A stretch of DNA of 64,000 bases from Nocardioides lianchengensis (GTDB taxonomy: Bacteria; Actinomycetota; Actinomycetes; Propionibacteriales; Nocardioidaceae), in NCBI RefSeq assembly GCF_900101465.1, contig NZ_FMZM01000003.1, positions 1-64,000 of the forward strand. The letters are read 5' to 3'. Position 1 is the first letter of the stretch. Each line of letters begins with the position of its first letter. The translations under genes and the position numbers were made by a program. Below the pieces are notes generated by a model, which was not told the origin of the DNA, did not search any database, and saw nothing but the letters and a program-made list of their open reading frames with translations. Positions 49,541 to 57,992 of the stretch are shown here, piece after piece.

Positions 49541-50932
49541 GTGCTCGACCGGGCCCGGAGGCTCGCCCCGCTCGGCCTCGTGCTGGTCGTCCTGGGCATG
49601 CTGACGTTCCGCGCCGCCGGCCCGATCCACAACCAGGACACCTACTTCCACCTCCGCTTCGGCCACGAGTTCCTCAGCGGCTGGTCGCTGCGCGACCCCG
49701 GCAGCGTCAGTACCTTCGCGACCGCCGACTGGGTCCCGACCCAGTGGCTGCCCCAGGTGACCATGGCCGCGGTCGAGGACCGGCTCGGCCTCGCGGGCGT
49801 CGCCTGGCTGAGCGGTCTGGCCTTCGTCGCCCTCGCCCTCACCTGGTACGCCGTCGCCCGCCGCTGGGCCGAGCCGCTGGTCGCCGCGCCCGTCGTCGGC
49901 CTGGGCCTGGTCGCGGCCAGCTCCGGGCTGTCCGCGCGGCCGCAGGTGCTCAGCTACCTGCTGGTCGCGGTGACCGCCGCGGCCTGGCTGGCCTGGAGCC
50001 GGGAGGGCCGGACCCCGTGGTGGCTGGTGCCGCTCACCTGGCTGTGGGCCTGCTGCCACGGCATGTGGCCGATCGGCCTGGTGGTCGGGGGCGTGGCCGT
50101 GGCCGCGGCCGTCGTGACCCCCGGCCGATCCTGGGCCCGGGTGGCCCGCGGCGCCGCCGTGGTCGCGCTCGGCGCGGGCGCGTCACTGGTGACGCCGGTC
50201 GGGCCGCGGCTGGTCGGGGCGGTCGTCGCGGTCGGCGACCGCCGCGAGTTCTTCGGCGAGTGGGGCCGACCCGACCCCACCGACCCGCGGCTGCTCGGCC
50301 TGGTCGCGCTGGTCCTGCTCGCCGCGGCCGCCTGGGCCAAGCGGCCGTCGTACGACCCGACCTGGCTGGGACTGTTCGTCCTGGCCCTGGCCTGCTCGGT
50401 CTCCTCCACCCGCACCGTCCCGGTCGCGGTCGCGCTGCTGGTCCCGCTCACGGCGATCGCGGTCCAGCCCCTCCTCGGCGCCCGACCGACCTGGACGCGG
50501 CCCGAGCGCGGGGTGGTGCTCGGCGGGGCCGCGCTCGCGCTCGCGGTGCTCGCGGCCGTCGTACCCCTCACGGCGGACGAGCCGCCCGCCCAGCCCGCCT
50601 GGGCCGACCCTGCCCTCGACGCGCTCCCGGCCGGCACGACCGTGCTGAACGACTGGAACCTCGGCGGCTGGCTGATGTGGCGCCACCCCCAGCTCGACCC
50701 GGTCATGCACGGGTACGGCGACACCTTCACCACCGCCGAGCTGCGCCGCAACACCGACATCCTCGTCGTACGACGGGGCTGGACCGACCTGGTCCGCGAG
50801 ACCGGTGTCGACTACGCCCTGGTGCGGACCGACTCCGCCCTGGGCCGCGCCCTCGTCGACGAGGAGGGCTGGCTGCCGGTGCACCGCTCCCCCGCCCTGG
50901 CCCTGCTCGAACCGCCACCCGGCTGGATGTGA
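49541..50932 (+). CDS. polytopic membrane protein, GT-C-like, unknown function
   Basis: A 463-residue protein with about ten membrane helices and a C-terminal soluble region of roughly 120 residues. An early periplasmic motif, NQDTYFHLRFGHEFL, with acidic and His residues after helix 1 is reminiscent of the GT-C glycosyltransferase active site. The soluble end (VLNDWNLGGWLMWRHPQLDP) resembles the tails of such proteins. A glycosyltransferase role is only suggestive. Start GTG 49541. Confidence 0.78.
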   Translation: MLDRARRLAPLGLVLVVLGMLTFRAAGPIHNQDTYFHLRFGHEFLSGWSLRDPGSVSTFATADWVPTQWLPQVTMAAVEDRLGLAGVAWLSGLAFVALALTWYAVARRWAEPLVAAPVVGLGLVAASSGLSARPQVLSYLLVAVTAAAWLAWSREGRTPWWLVPLTWLWACCHGMWPIGLVVGGVAVAAAVVTPGRSWARVARGAAVVALGAGASLVTPVGPRLVGAVVAVGDRREFFGEWGRPDPTDPRLLGLVALVLLAAAAWAKRPSYDPTWLGLFVLALACSVSSTRTVPVAVALLVPLTAIAVQPLLGARPTWTRPERGVVLGGAALALAVLAAVVPLTADEPPAQPAWADPALDALPAGTTVLNDWNLGGWLMWRHPQLDPVMHGYGDTFTTAELRRNTDILVVRRGWTDLVRETGVDYALVRTDSALGRALVDEEGWLPVHRSPALALLEPPPGWM

Positions 50933-50952
50933 CCGCACGCCGCGGCCCGCCG

Positions 50953-50958
50953 TAGCCT
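50953..50958 (+). promoter_or_regulatory. TAGCCT -10 box for a leaderless mRNA
   Basis: TAGCCT lies six bases before GTG 50965 and no Shine-Dalgarno intervenes. Confidence 0.5.
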
Positions 50959-50964
50959 CCACCG

Positions 50965-51570
50965 GTGACCTGGATCGACGTCCTCGGCTGGGGCGGCAGC
51001 GCGCTGCTGGTCTACTCCCTGCTGCAGGCCCGGGTGCTGCGCTTCCGCACCCTCAACCTGGTCGGCTGCCTCGTGCTGCTGACCTTCAACGCCATCATCG
51101 GCGTCTGGCCGATGGTCGGCATGAACACGGTGCTGGCGGCCATCAACGTCTGGTTCATCGTCCGGCTGCTGCGCGAGCGCCACGACGAGCAGGTCTTCGA
51201 GGTGCTGCCCGTCGGCACCCGCGACGCCTACCTCGCCCACGTCCTGCGCCAGCACCAACCCGACATCGCCCGGTTCCAGCCCGACTGGGACGGCGTGCAC
51301 GACGAGGACCACGCGTTCGTCGTCCAGCACGGCGACGAGACGGTCGGCGTCGTCGTGGTCCGCCCGGACGGCGACGTCGCGCGGGTGCGGCTCGACTACG
51401 TCACGCCGAAGTACCGCGACTTCACCCCGGGCGAGTTCGTCTGGCGGCACAGCACGGTGCTCCGCGACCTCGGCTTCCGGCACGTGATGACCGCCCCGGG
51501 CATGGTCGGCGCCTACTACGCCCACGTCGGCTTCCGCCCGAACGGTCGCGAGTTCGTCCTCGACCTCTGA
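50965..51570 (+). CDS. YgjV-like membrane segment fused to a GNAT-like domain
   Basis: A 201-residue fusion. Residues 1-70 contain two to three helices in a YgjV-type pattern (LGWGGSALLVYSLLQARVLR, FNAIIGVWPMVGMNTVLAAI). Residues 80-201 look like a GNAT-type acetyltransferase core (HAFVVQHGDETVGVVVVRPD, VRLDYVTPKYRDFTPGEFVW, APGMVGAYYAHVGFRP). The final GFRP strand is typical of N-acetyltransferases. The substrate is unknown; the membrane attachment is the unusual part. Convergent with trpD, 11 bp apart. Confidence 0.8.
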   Translation: MTWIDVLGWGGSALLVYSLLQARVLRFRTLNLVGCLVLLTFNAIIGVWPMVGMNTVLAAINVWFIVRLLRERHDEQVFEVLPVGTRDAYLAHVLRQHQPDIARFQPDWDGVHDEDHAFVVQHGDETVGVVVVRPDGDVARVRLDYVTPKYRDFTPGEFVWRHSTVLRDLGFRHVMTAPGMVGAYYAHVGFRPNGREFVLDL

Positions 51571-51581
51571 GCGATCGAGCG

Positions 51582-52607
51582 TCAGGCCGAGCTGGCCGCG
51601 ACCCACCGGTCCAGCAGCGCCGCCGCGGCACCGGAGTCGACGGCCTCGCGGGCCCGCTCCAGCCCGGCGGCCAGCGCGGTGTCGACCGGCTCGCCCGGCG
51701 CCCCGTGCACAGCCAGCGCCGCCCCGGCGTTGAGGAGTACGGCGTCCCGCACCGGGCCGGTCTCGCCCTCCAGCACCCGCCGTACGACGGCCGCGTTGTG
51801 CGCCGCGTCGCCGCCGCGCAGGTCCTCGGTCGTCGCCGGCGCCAGGCCGTACGCCGCCGGGTCGACCGTCGCGGTCGAGACGGTGCCGCCGTGCACGACC
51901 CACACGGCCGACGTCGTGGTGGTGGTCAGCTCGTCGAGCCCGTCGTCGCCACGGAAGACCCACGCGTCGACGCCGCGGGCGGCGTAGACCCCGGCCATCA
52001 CGGGTGCCGTCCGGGCGTCGGCGCAGCCGATCGCCTGGGCGGCGGGGCGGGCCGGGTTGGTGAGCGGGCCGAGGAAGTTGAAGGTCGTGCCGATCCCGAG
52101 CTCGCGGCGCGGCACCGCGGCGTGCCGCATCGCCGGGTGGAAGGCGGCGGAGAAGCAGAAGGTGATGCCGGCCTCGACCGCCACCTCCGCGACCCGCTCG
52201 ACGGGGAGGTCGAGCCGGATGCCGAGCGCCTCGAGGACGTCGGCGGAGCCGGACTTGGACGAGGCCGAGCGCGCACCGTGCTTGACGACGGGTGCGCCCG
52301 CACCCGCGGCGACGATGGCCGCCATCGTCGAGATGTTGACCGACATCGAGCGGTCGCCCCCGGTCCCGACGATGTCGAGCAGGCGGCCGGGCACGGAGAT
52401 CGGGTTGGCCCGCGCCAGCATCGCGTCGGCCAGCCCCGTGATCTCGTCGATGGTCTCGCCCTTGGCGCGCAGCGCCACCGCGAAGCCGGCGATCTGCACC
52501 GGGGTCGCCTCGCCGGCGAGCAGTTCGCCCATCGCCCATGCGGTCTGGTCGCGCGACAGGTCCGCCCCGGCGACGAGCGTGCCGAGGACCTCGGGCCAGG
52601 TGGTCAC
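51582..52607 (-). CDS. trpD: anthranilate phosphoribosyltransferase
   Basis: A 341-residue enzyme transferring phosphoribosyl from PRPP to anthranilate in tryptophan synthesis. Motifs: [18 protein letters not shown] for PRPP binding, [38 protein letters not shown], and [16 protein letters not shown] 52607 is chosen; a CTG at 52622 overlaps the previous stop but adds non-conserved residues. It is isolated from other trp genes and beside the ctaE-qcr cluster, as in M. tuberculosis Rv2192c. Confidence 0.96.
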   Translation of the reverse strand: MTTWPEVLGTLVAGADLSRDQTAWAMGELLAGEATPVQIAGFAVALRAKGETIDEITGLADAMLARANPISVPGRLLDIVGTGGDRSMSVNISTMAAIVAAGAGAPVVKHGARSASSKSGSADVLEALGIRLDLPVERVAEVAVEAGITFCFSAAFHPAMRHAAVPRRELGIGTTFNFLGPLTNPARPAAQAIGCADARTAPVMAGVYAARGVDAWVFRGDDGLDELTTTTTSAVWVVHGGTVSTATVDPAAYGLAPATTEDLRGGDAAHNAAVVRRVLEGETGPVRDAVLLNAGAALAVHGAPGEPVDTALAAGLERAREAVDSGAAAALLDRWVAASSA

Positions 52608-52618
52608 CTCGGCCGGGA

Positions 52619-53029
52619 TCAGGCGGTGGCGGGGACCCGTGCGCGCAGCAGCGCGATCACGGTCTCCGCCAGCTGGATCGGGTCGATCGGGTGCGGCACC
52701 GCCGCCTCCGCTCGCGACCAGGTGGCCAGCCACGCGTCCTGGGGACGCCCGGTGAGCACGATCACCGGCGGGCACTGGTAGATCTCGTCCTTGAGCTGCT
52801 TGGCGATGCCCATGCCCCCCGCGGGCACGGCCTCGCCGTCGAGGATGACCAGGTCCATCCGGCCGGAGTCCATGTTCTGGATGACGACCGGCTCGGTCGC
52901 GACCTCGACGTACTCGAGCTCCGGCAGGTCGGGGTGCGGTCGCCGGCCGAGGGCCAGGATCACCTGCTGCCGGGTGTTGACGTCGTCGCTGTAGACCAGC
53001 ACCTGAAGGGGCTTCGTCGTCTCGCTCAC
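52619..53029 (-). CDS. stand-alone receiver-like protein, partly degenerate
   Basis: A 136-residue single-domain receiver fold. The acidic pair is visible ([14 protein letters not shown]) and Asp64 sits in [15 protein letters not shown], with Thr in [12 protein letters not shown]. The position normally held by the conserved Lys reads [10 protein letters not shown], so the Lys is missing. It is therefore likely a receiver that does not signal by the usual switch. It has no output domain and lies just upstream of trpD. GTG 53029 with TACGAT six bases upstream. Confidence 0.85.
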   Translation of the reverse strand: MSETTKPLQVLVYSDDVNTRQQVILALGRRPHPDLPELEYVEVATEPVVIQNMDSGRMDLVILDGEAVPAGGMGIAKQLKDEIYQCPPVIVLTGRPQDAWLATWSRAEAAVPHPIDPIQLAETVIALLRARVPATA

Positions 53030-53035
53030 GCTCGG

Positions 53036-53041
53036 ATCGTA
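53036..53041 (-). promoter_or_regulatory. TACGAT -10 box for a leaderless mRNA
   Basis: On the minus strand TACGAT is followed by six bases and the GTG start of the receiver gene. Confidence 0.5.
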
Positions 53042-53130
53042 CGACGTCCCGGGGGCCGCTGCCCATGCACCTCCTACGATCCCTACGTCACACCGACCGG
53101 CACCACGAGCCGCCCCAGGAGTGAACCGCC

Positions 53131-54411
53131 CTGATCGACGCCCAGACCTTCCTCAACCTCGCGCTCGTCGTCGTCTTCGTCCTGGTGGGCGGGGTCTTCG
53201 CCGCGACCGAGATCGCGCTGGTGTCGCTGCGCGAGAGCCAGCTCGTCCAGCTCGAGCGCACCGGATCGCGCGGCGCCAAGGTCGCGTCCGTCGCCCGCGA
53301 CCCCAACCGCTTCCTGGCGGCCGTGCAGATCGGCGTCACCGTGGCCGGGTTCTTCTCGGCGGCGTACGGCGGCTCGACCCTCGCACCCGACATCGCGCCG
53401 TACCTCGTGGACCTCGGGCTGGGCGACGGCGCCGCCGACACCGTGGCCCTGGTGGTGATGACGCTGCTGATCGCCTACCTCTCGCTGGTGCTCGGCGAGC
53501 TGGTCCCGAAGCGGCTCGCGCTCCAGCGCTCGGCCGGGCTGGCGACCCTGGTCGCGCCGCCGCTGGACCGGTTCGCGACGGTGATGCGGCCGGTCATCTG
53601 GCTGCTGTCGCGCTCCACGGACGTGCTGGTCCGCCTCCTGGGCGGCGACCCGTCCGCGACCAGCGAGGAGCTCAGCGAGGAGGAGCTGCGCGACATCGTC
53701 TCGACCCACGAGGGCCTGGGCGAGCAGGAGCGACGCATCCTGCGCGATGTCTTCTCGGCGACCGACACCTCCCTGAAGGAGGTGATGCGCCCACGCGGCG
53801 AGGTCGCCTTCGTCGCGGCCGACACCCCGGTCACCGAGGCCCGGGACCGGGTCGGCTCGCTGCCCTACTCGCGCTACCCCGTCACCGGCGACGACTTCGA
53901 CGACGTCGTCGGGTTCCTGCACGTGCGCGACCTGCTCGGCGTCCGCGACGAGGATCCCCGCCTGGTCCGAGACCTGGTCCGCGACGTGCTGGTCCTCCCG
54001 TCGACCAACCAGGTGCTGCCGACGGTCGCGACGATGCGCCAGTCGGGCATCCACCTCGCCGTCCTGGTCGACGAGTACGGCGGCACCGACGGCATCGTCA
54101 CGCTCGAGGACCTGGTCGAGGAGATCGTCGGCGACATCCGCGACGAGTACGACGCCCCCGCGCACCCGCCGGCCTCCGTCGACGGGCCGCACGAGGTCGA
54201 CGCCGGCCTGAGCATCGAGGACTTCGCCGAGACGACCGGGCTGGAGCTGCCCGACGGCGACTACGAGACCGCCGCGGGCTACCTCGTCGCCCGGCTCGGG
54301 CGGATCCCCGAGGTCGGCGACGGCGTCGACGTCGGCGACCACCGCCTCGAGGTCACCGCCATGACCGGGCGCCGGGTCACGGCTCTGCGCGTGTCGCCGC
54401 CCGCTCCCTAG
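53131..54411 (+). CDS. CNNM/CorC-type (hemolysin family) membrane protein with CBS pair
   Basis: A 426-residue protein if started at CTG 53131. The CNNM membrane domain opens with [20 protein letters not shown], then [11 protein letters not shown] and a third helix. Two CBS domains ([20 protein letters not shown] and [20 protein letters not shown]) and a CorC_HlyC domain ([20 protein letters not shown]) follow. Members are implicated in Mg/Co transport or ion homeostasis. The first ordinary in-frame start is GTG 53185, inside the first helix; CTG 53131 is nine bases after AGGAG and is the only start in this frame that keeps the helix. Confidence 0.9.
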   Translation: MIDAQTFLNLALVVVFVLVGGVFAATEIALVSLRESQLVQLERTGSRGAKVASVARDPNRFLAAVQIGVTVAGFFSAAYGGSTLAPDIAPYLVDLGLGDGAADTVALVVMTLLIAYLSLVLGELVPKRLALQRSAGLATLVAPPLDRFATVMRPVIWLLSRSTDVLVRLLGGDPSATSEELSEEELRDIVSTHEGLGEQERRILRDVFSATDTSLKEVMRPRGEVAFVAADTPVTEARDRVGSLPYSRYPVTGDDFDDVVGFLHVRDLLGVRDEDPRLVRDLVRDVLVLPSTNQVLPTVATMRQSGIHLAVLVDEYGGTDGIVTLEDLVEEIVGDIRDEYDAPAHPPASVDGPHEVDAGLSIEDFAETTGLELPDGDYETAAGYLVARLGRIPEVGDGVDVGDHRLEVTAMTGRRVTALRVSPPAP

Positions 54412-55327
54412 CCTCCCTCGCCTCCTGCAGGTCCAGGCGCCGGTCCTCGCGCGCCGCCTCCTTCATGGACGAGCGCACCCACTGCACGAAGAGCACCCCG
54501 AAGAACACCAGTCCGATCAGGTCGCCCGAGCCCCAGAGGATCCCGCCGGCCAGGTGCTGGTCGTCGGCCATCGACGGCAGCCACGAGGCCATCGGCCCCT
54601 CCCGCAGTTCGGCGTAGTGCTCGCCGCCGATCAGCTCGGACTGGCCCATGATCGTGACACCCAGGAAGGCGTGGAACGGCAGTGTCAGCACGGTCAGCAG
54701 CACCCGGAACGGGTAGCCGACGCGACCCGGAAGCGGGTCGATGCCCATCAGCGGCCAGAAGAAGAGCGAGCCGACGAGCACCAGGTGTACGTGCATCATC
54801 TCGTGCACGTACGTCGAGCTCAGCGACGCGTCGTACCAGCCGCTGAAGTAGAGCGCCCACGGCGAGATCACGTAGAGCAGGAACGTCAGCGGCGGGAAGG
54901 ACAGCACCCGGGCGACCCGCGAGTGCAGGACGGCGAGCAGCCACCGTCGCGGCGCGGGCGGGAGCGTGCGCAGCGCCAGGGTGATCGGCGCGCCGAGCGC
55001 GAGGGCCAGCGGCACCACCATCGACAGCACCATGTGCTGGACCATGTGCACGCTCAGCAGGGTCGTGTCGTACGCCGCCAGGCCGGACGCCGTGGCGACG
55101 TAGAACGACCCCATCCCGACCCCGACGAAGGCGATCGTCCGCCCCACCGGCCAGCGGTCGCCGCGGCGCCGCAGCACGATCACGCCGGCGACGTAGAGGC
55201 CGACCACCCAGACCGTCACGACGAACGGCAGCGGGGCCAGCGACCACTCCGAGAAGAAGGTGCCGAAGGACGGCTCCGGGAGGTCCGGGGCGGTCGTGAG
55301 AGCGGTCGGCACCGCGAGGTTCAGCAC
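54377..55327 (-). CDS. cytochrome c oxidase assembly protein, CtaG-like
   Basis: A 316-residue membrane protein with about seven helices matching caa3_Cta[21 protein letters not shown] with its conserved His residues, [35 protein letters not shown], and [13 protein letters not shown]. It is thought to help insert copper into the oxidase. GTG 55327 has TAAAGT seven bases upstream. Its 3' end overlaps the convergent CNNM gene by 35 bases. It is divergent from ctaE, sharing a 73-bp promoter gap. Confidence 0.9.
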   Translation of the reverse strand: MLNLAVPTALTTAPDLPEPSFGTFFSEWSLAPLPFVVTVWVVGLYVAGVIVLRRRGDRWPVGRTIAFVGVGMGSFYVATASGLAAYDTTLLSVHMVQHMVLSMVVPLALALGAPITLALRTLPPAPRRWLLAVLHSRVARVLSFPPLTFLLYVISPWALYFSGWYDASLSSTYVHEMMHVHLVLVGSLFFWPLMGIDPLPGRVGYPFRVLLTVLTLPFHAFLGVTIMGQSELIGGEHYAELREGPMASWLPSMADDQHLAGGILWGSGDLIGLVFFGVLFVQWVRSSMKEAAREDRRLDLQEAREARERAATRAEP

Positions 55328-55334
55328 TCCATCA

Positions 55335-55340
55335 ACTTTA
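55335..55340 (-). promoter_or_regulatory. TAAAGT -10 box of the CtaG-like gene
   Basis: TAAAGT on the minus strand ends seven bases before GTG 55327, predicting a leaderless mRNA; it lies in the divergent promoter region shared with ctaE. Confidence 0.55.
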
Positions 55341-55388
55341 GGTCCCCCGGTAAGGGGGGTCGTTGGTGGCCACGGGACCGGGTCGGGA

Positions 55389-55394
55389 CATAAT
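55389..55394 (+). promoter_or_regulatory. CATAAT -10 box of the ctaE-qcr operon
   Basis: CATAAT, a near-consensus -10 hexamer in a very GC-rich setting, ends six bases before the GTG of ctaE. No Shine-Dalgarno is present. Confidence 0.6.
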
Positions 55395-55400
55395 GATCGG

Positions 55401-56039
55401 GTGGCGACAGCAACGACCATTCCGGCATCCCGTCTGCACGGGCACCACGACCGACCCAGCATGGTCAGCGTCGGGACGATCATCTGGCTCTCCAGCGAGC
55501 TGATGTTCTTCGCGGCGCTCTTCGCGTCGTACTTCACGATCCGCTCGGTGAGCCCCGACCTGTGGTCGCAGAACACCGAGATCCTGAACATCCCGTTCGC
55601 CGCGGTGAACACCACGATCCTGGTGCTGTCGTCACTGACCTGCCAGCTCGGCGTGTTCGCGGCCGAGCGTGGTCAGGTCGGCCGGACCGGCTCGGTGCTC
55701 CACGTGAAGGGCTGGGGGCTGCGCGAGTGGTTCATCCTGACCTACCTCATGGGCGCGGTCTTCGTGGCCGGCCAGGCCGTCGAGTACGCCACGCTCGTGC
55801 AGGAGGGCGTGACCATCCAGGACTCGGCCTACGGCACGATGTTCTACCTCACCACCGGCTTCCACGGGATCCACGTGACCGGTGGCCTGATCGCCTTCCT
55901 GTTCGTCCTCGGACGCACCTACATCGCCCGCCGGTTCACCCACGAGCAGGCGGTCAGCGCGATCGTCGTCTCCTACTACTGGCACTTCGTCGACGTGGTC
56001 TGGATCGGGCTCTTCGCCACGATCTACCTCGTCAAGTAG
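55401..56039 (+). CDS. ctaE: cytochrome c oxidase subunit III
   Basis: A 212-residue, five-helix subunit of the aa3 oxidase. Motifs: [17 protein letters not shown] in helix 1, a middle [40 protein letters not shown], and [20 protein letters not shown] at the C-terminus. It lacks catalytic metals and stabilises subunit I. It starts the ctaE-qcrC-qcrA-qcrB operon of the actinobacterial bcc-aa3 supercomplex. Confidence 0.97.
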   Translation: MATATTIPASRLHGHHDRPSMVSVGTIIWLSSELMFFAALFASYFTIRSVSPDLWSQNTEILNIPFAAVNTTILVLSSLTCQLGVFAAERGQVGRTGSVLHVKGWGLREWFILTYLMGAVFVAGQAVEYATLVQEGVTIQDSAYGTMFYLTTGFHGIHVTGGLIAFLFVLGRTYIARRFTHEQAVSAIVVSYYWHFVDVVWIGLFATIYLVK

Positions 56040-56067
56040 CCCGCCCGCCGACTCGCAAGGATCTTTC

Positions 56068-56940
56068 GTGCGTCTCCTCAACCGCTCCGCCGGTCGACTG
56101 TCACGGCACCGCCGTAGCCGTCTCGCCGGGCTGGTGCTGCTCCTCATCGGACTCCTCACCACCGGGGGCATCACGTACGCCGTGATGCCCAGCTCCTCCG
56201 CCGGTGACGCGCAGAGCAACGCCGTCCAGGTCGAGGAGGGGCGCAAGCTCTTCCTCCAGGGCTGCTCGTTCTGCCACGGTCAGAACGGCGAGGGCATCAC
56301 CACCATCAACGGTGACAACTACGGCCCGTCCCTGGTGGGTGTCGGCGCCGCCGCCGTGCACTTCCAGGTCGAGACCGGCCGGATGCCGCTGGTCCAGCCC
56401 GGCGTGCAGGGTCAGGCCAAGCCCGAGACCTACTCCGCGGAGGAGGTCGAGCAGCTCGCCGCGTACGTCGCCTCGCTCGGCCCCGGCCCGGCCCGGCCCG
56501 ACGAGGCCGAGTGGACCACCGCCGGCCTGACCGAGGAGGAGCGCGAGGCCGCGATCAGCCGCGGCGGCCAGATCTTCCTCACCAACTGCACCGCCTGCCA
56601 CAACTTCAACGGCAAGGGCGGCGCCATGCCGCAGGGCGGCTACGCGCCCGACCTCAGCAACACCGAGGCCGTGCACATCTACGAGGCGATGCTGACCGGC
56701 CCCGGCCAGATGGACAGCTTCTCGAACGGCAACCTCTCCCCCGAGGAGAAGCGCGACGTCATCGCCTACCTCTACTCCCTGCGCGACCAGCCGGCGTACG
56801 GCGGCTTCTCGCTCGGCGGCCTCGGCCCCGTGTCCGAGGGCATGTTCGCCTGGCTGCTCGGCATCGGCGGCCTCGTGGGCTTCGCCGTGTGGATCGCCGC
56901 GCACACGACCCGCACCAAGAAGAAGAAGGTGGAAGCGTGA
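56068..56940 (+). CDS. qcrC: cytochrome bc1 complex dihaem cytochrome c subunit
   Basis: A 290-residue membrane-anchored dihaem cytochrome. The N-terminal helix (LAGLVLLLIGLLTTGGITYA) is followed by two haem-c domains with CSFCH near residue 66 and CTACH near residue 174. A C-terminal helix (GMFAWLLGIGGLVGFAVWIA) gives the second anchor. Actinobacteria use this subunit instead of soluble cytochrome c, wiring the bc complex directly to the aa3 oxidase. It overlaps qcrA by four bases (GTGA). Confidence 0.97.
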   Translation: MRLLNRSAGRLSRHRRSRLAGLVLLLIGLLTTGGITYAVMPSSSAGDAQSNAVQVEEGRKLFLQGCSFCHGQNGEGITTINGDNYGPSLVGVGAAAVHFQVETGRMPLVQPGVQGQAKPETYSAEEVEQLAAYVASLGPGPARPDEAEWTTAGLTEEEREAAISRGGQIFLTNCTACHNFNGKGGAMPQGGYAPDLSNTEAVHIYEAMLTGPGQMDSFSNGNLSPEEKRDVIAYLYSLRDQPAYGGFSLGGLGPVSEGMFAWLLGIGGLVGFAVWIAAHTTRTKKKKVEA

Positions 56941-57992
56941 GCGGCCACAGCGACAACCTGCCGGTCGCCGACGACGGCAACCCCGGCCTGCCGGAGCACA
57001 CCTGGCGTCCCACCGACGTCGACCCGAAGGCCGAGAAGCGCGCCGAGCGCCAGGTCGCGGCACTCTTCGGCCTCTCCGCGGTCTGCGCCGTGCTGTTCGT
57101 GGTGGCCTACTTCAGCCTGCAGGTTGGCGACAACCATGACACCGTCCTCGGCCTCGGCGCCTCGAACGTCGCGCTCGGCAGCGCCCTGGGTGGCGCCCTG
57201 CTGTTCATCGGCATCGGCATCATCCAATGGGCCCGCAAGCTGATGGCCGACCACGAGATCAGCGAGCTGCGCCACCCCGCCGCGTCCAGCGACGAGGACC
57301 GCGCCGCCACCGTCGCGGCCCTGCAGGCCGGCCTCGAGGAGTCGGGCATCGGCCGACGCCCGCTAGTGCGCAACTCGATGCTCGGCGCCATCGGCCTGCT
57401 CGGTGCACCCGTCGTCGTCCTGCTCCGCGACCTCGGCCCCACCAACGCCCAGGTCGCCGACGCCGCGACCGGTCAGGGACTCGAGCACACCGTCTGGAAG
57501 CAGGGCGTGCGGATCGTCCGTGACGTCGTCGGCACCCCGATCCGGCCCTCCGACATCGAGATCGGCGACCTCTTCAACGCCGAGCCCGCCACCATCTTCG
57601 AGACCGACGAGGACGGGGAGCCGCTGATCGAGGGCGTCCCGCTCCAGGTCGCGAAGTCCAAGGGCGCCGTCGTCCTGATCCGGATGGATCCGGCCGACAA
57701 CACTCCCGGCCGCGGCCGGAAGAACTGGAGCGTCGACGGAATCCTGTGCTACTCCAAGATCTGCACCCACGTCGGGTGCCCGATCTCGCTCAACGAGCGC
57801 AAGACCCACCACCTGCTGTGCCCGTGCCACCAGTCGACCTTCGACCTGGCGGACGCGGGCCGGGTGATCTTCGGCCCCGCGGCCCGGGCTCTGCCCCAGC
57901 TGCCGATCGCGGTCGACTCCGAGGGGTACCTGGTCGCTCAGAGCGACTTCACGGAACCCGTCGGCCCGAGCTACTGGGAGCGTGACTACTGA
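56937..57992 (+). CDS. qcrA: cytochrome bc1 complex Rieske iron-sulphur subunit
   Basis: A 351-residue protein with three membrane helices near the N-terminus (LFGLSAVCAVLFVVAYFSL, LGGALLFIGIGIIQWA, MLGAIGLLGAPVVVLL). The C-terminal Rieske domain has both cluster boxes, CTHVGCP near residue 276 and CPCHQSTFD near residue 295. The long N-terminal three-helix form is typical of actinobacterial QcrA. Its stop overlaps the qcrB ATG by one base. Confidence 0.97.
   Translation: MSGHSDNLPVADDGNPGLPEHTWRPTDVDPKAEKRAERQVAALFGLSAVCAVLFVVAYFSLQVGDNHDTVLGLGASNVALGSALGGALLFIGIGIIQWARKLMADHEISELRHPAASSDEDRAATVAALQAGLEESGIGRRPLVRNSMLGAIGLLGAPVVVLLRDLGPTNAQVADAATGQGLEHTVWKQGVRIVRDVVGTPIRPSDIEIGDLFNAEPATIFETDEDGEPLIEGVPLQVAKSKGAVVLIRMDPADNTPGRGRKNWSVDGILCYSKICTHVGCPISLNERKTHHLLCPCHQSTFDLADAGRVIFGPAARALPQLPIAVDSEGYLVAQSDFTEPVGPSYWERDY

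Noticed and set aside
52605..52622. CTG start for trpD overlapping the receiver gene stop
   Set aside because: Most codons here end in C, so CTGA at a TGA stop is expected often by chance; GTG 52607 fits the conserved trpD N-terminus better.
53121..53184. Frameshift in the CNNM gene that would join GTG 53121 to the main frame
   Set aside because: The CTG 53131 start already explains the intact helix with a properly spaced AGGAG; a sequencing error is possible but not needed.
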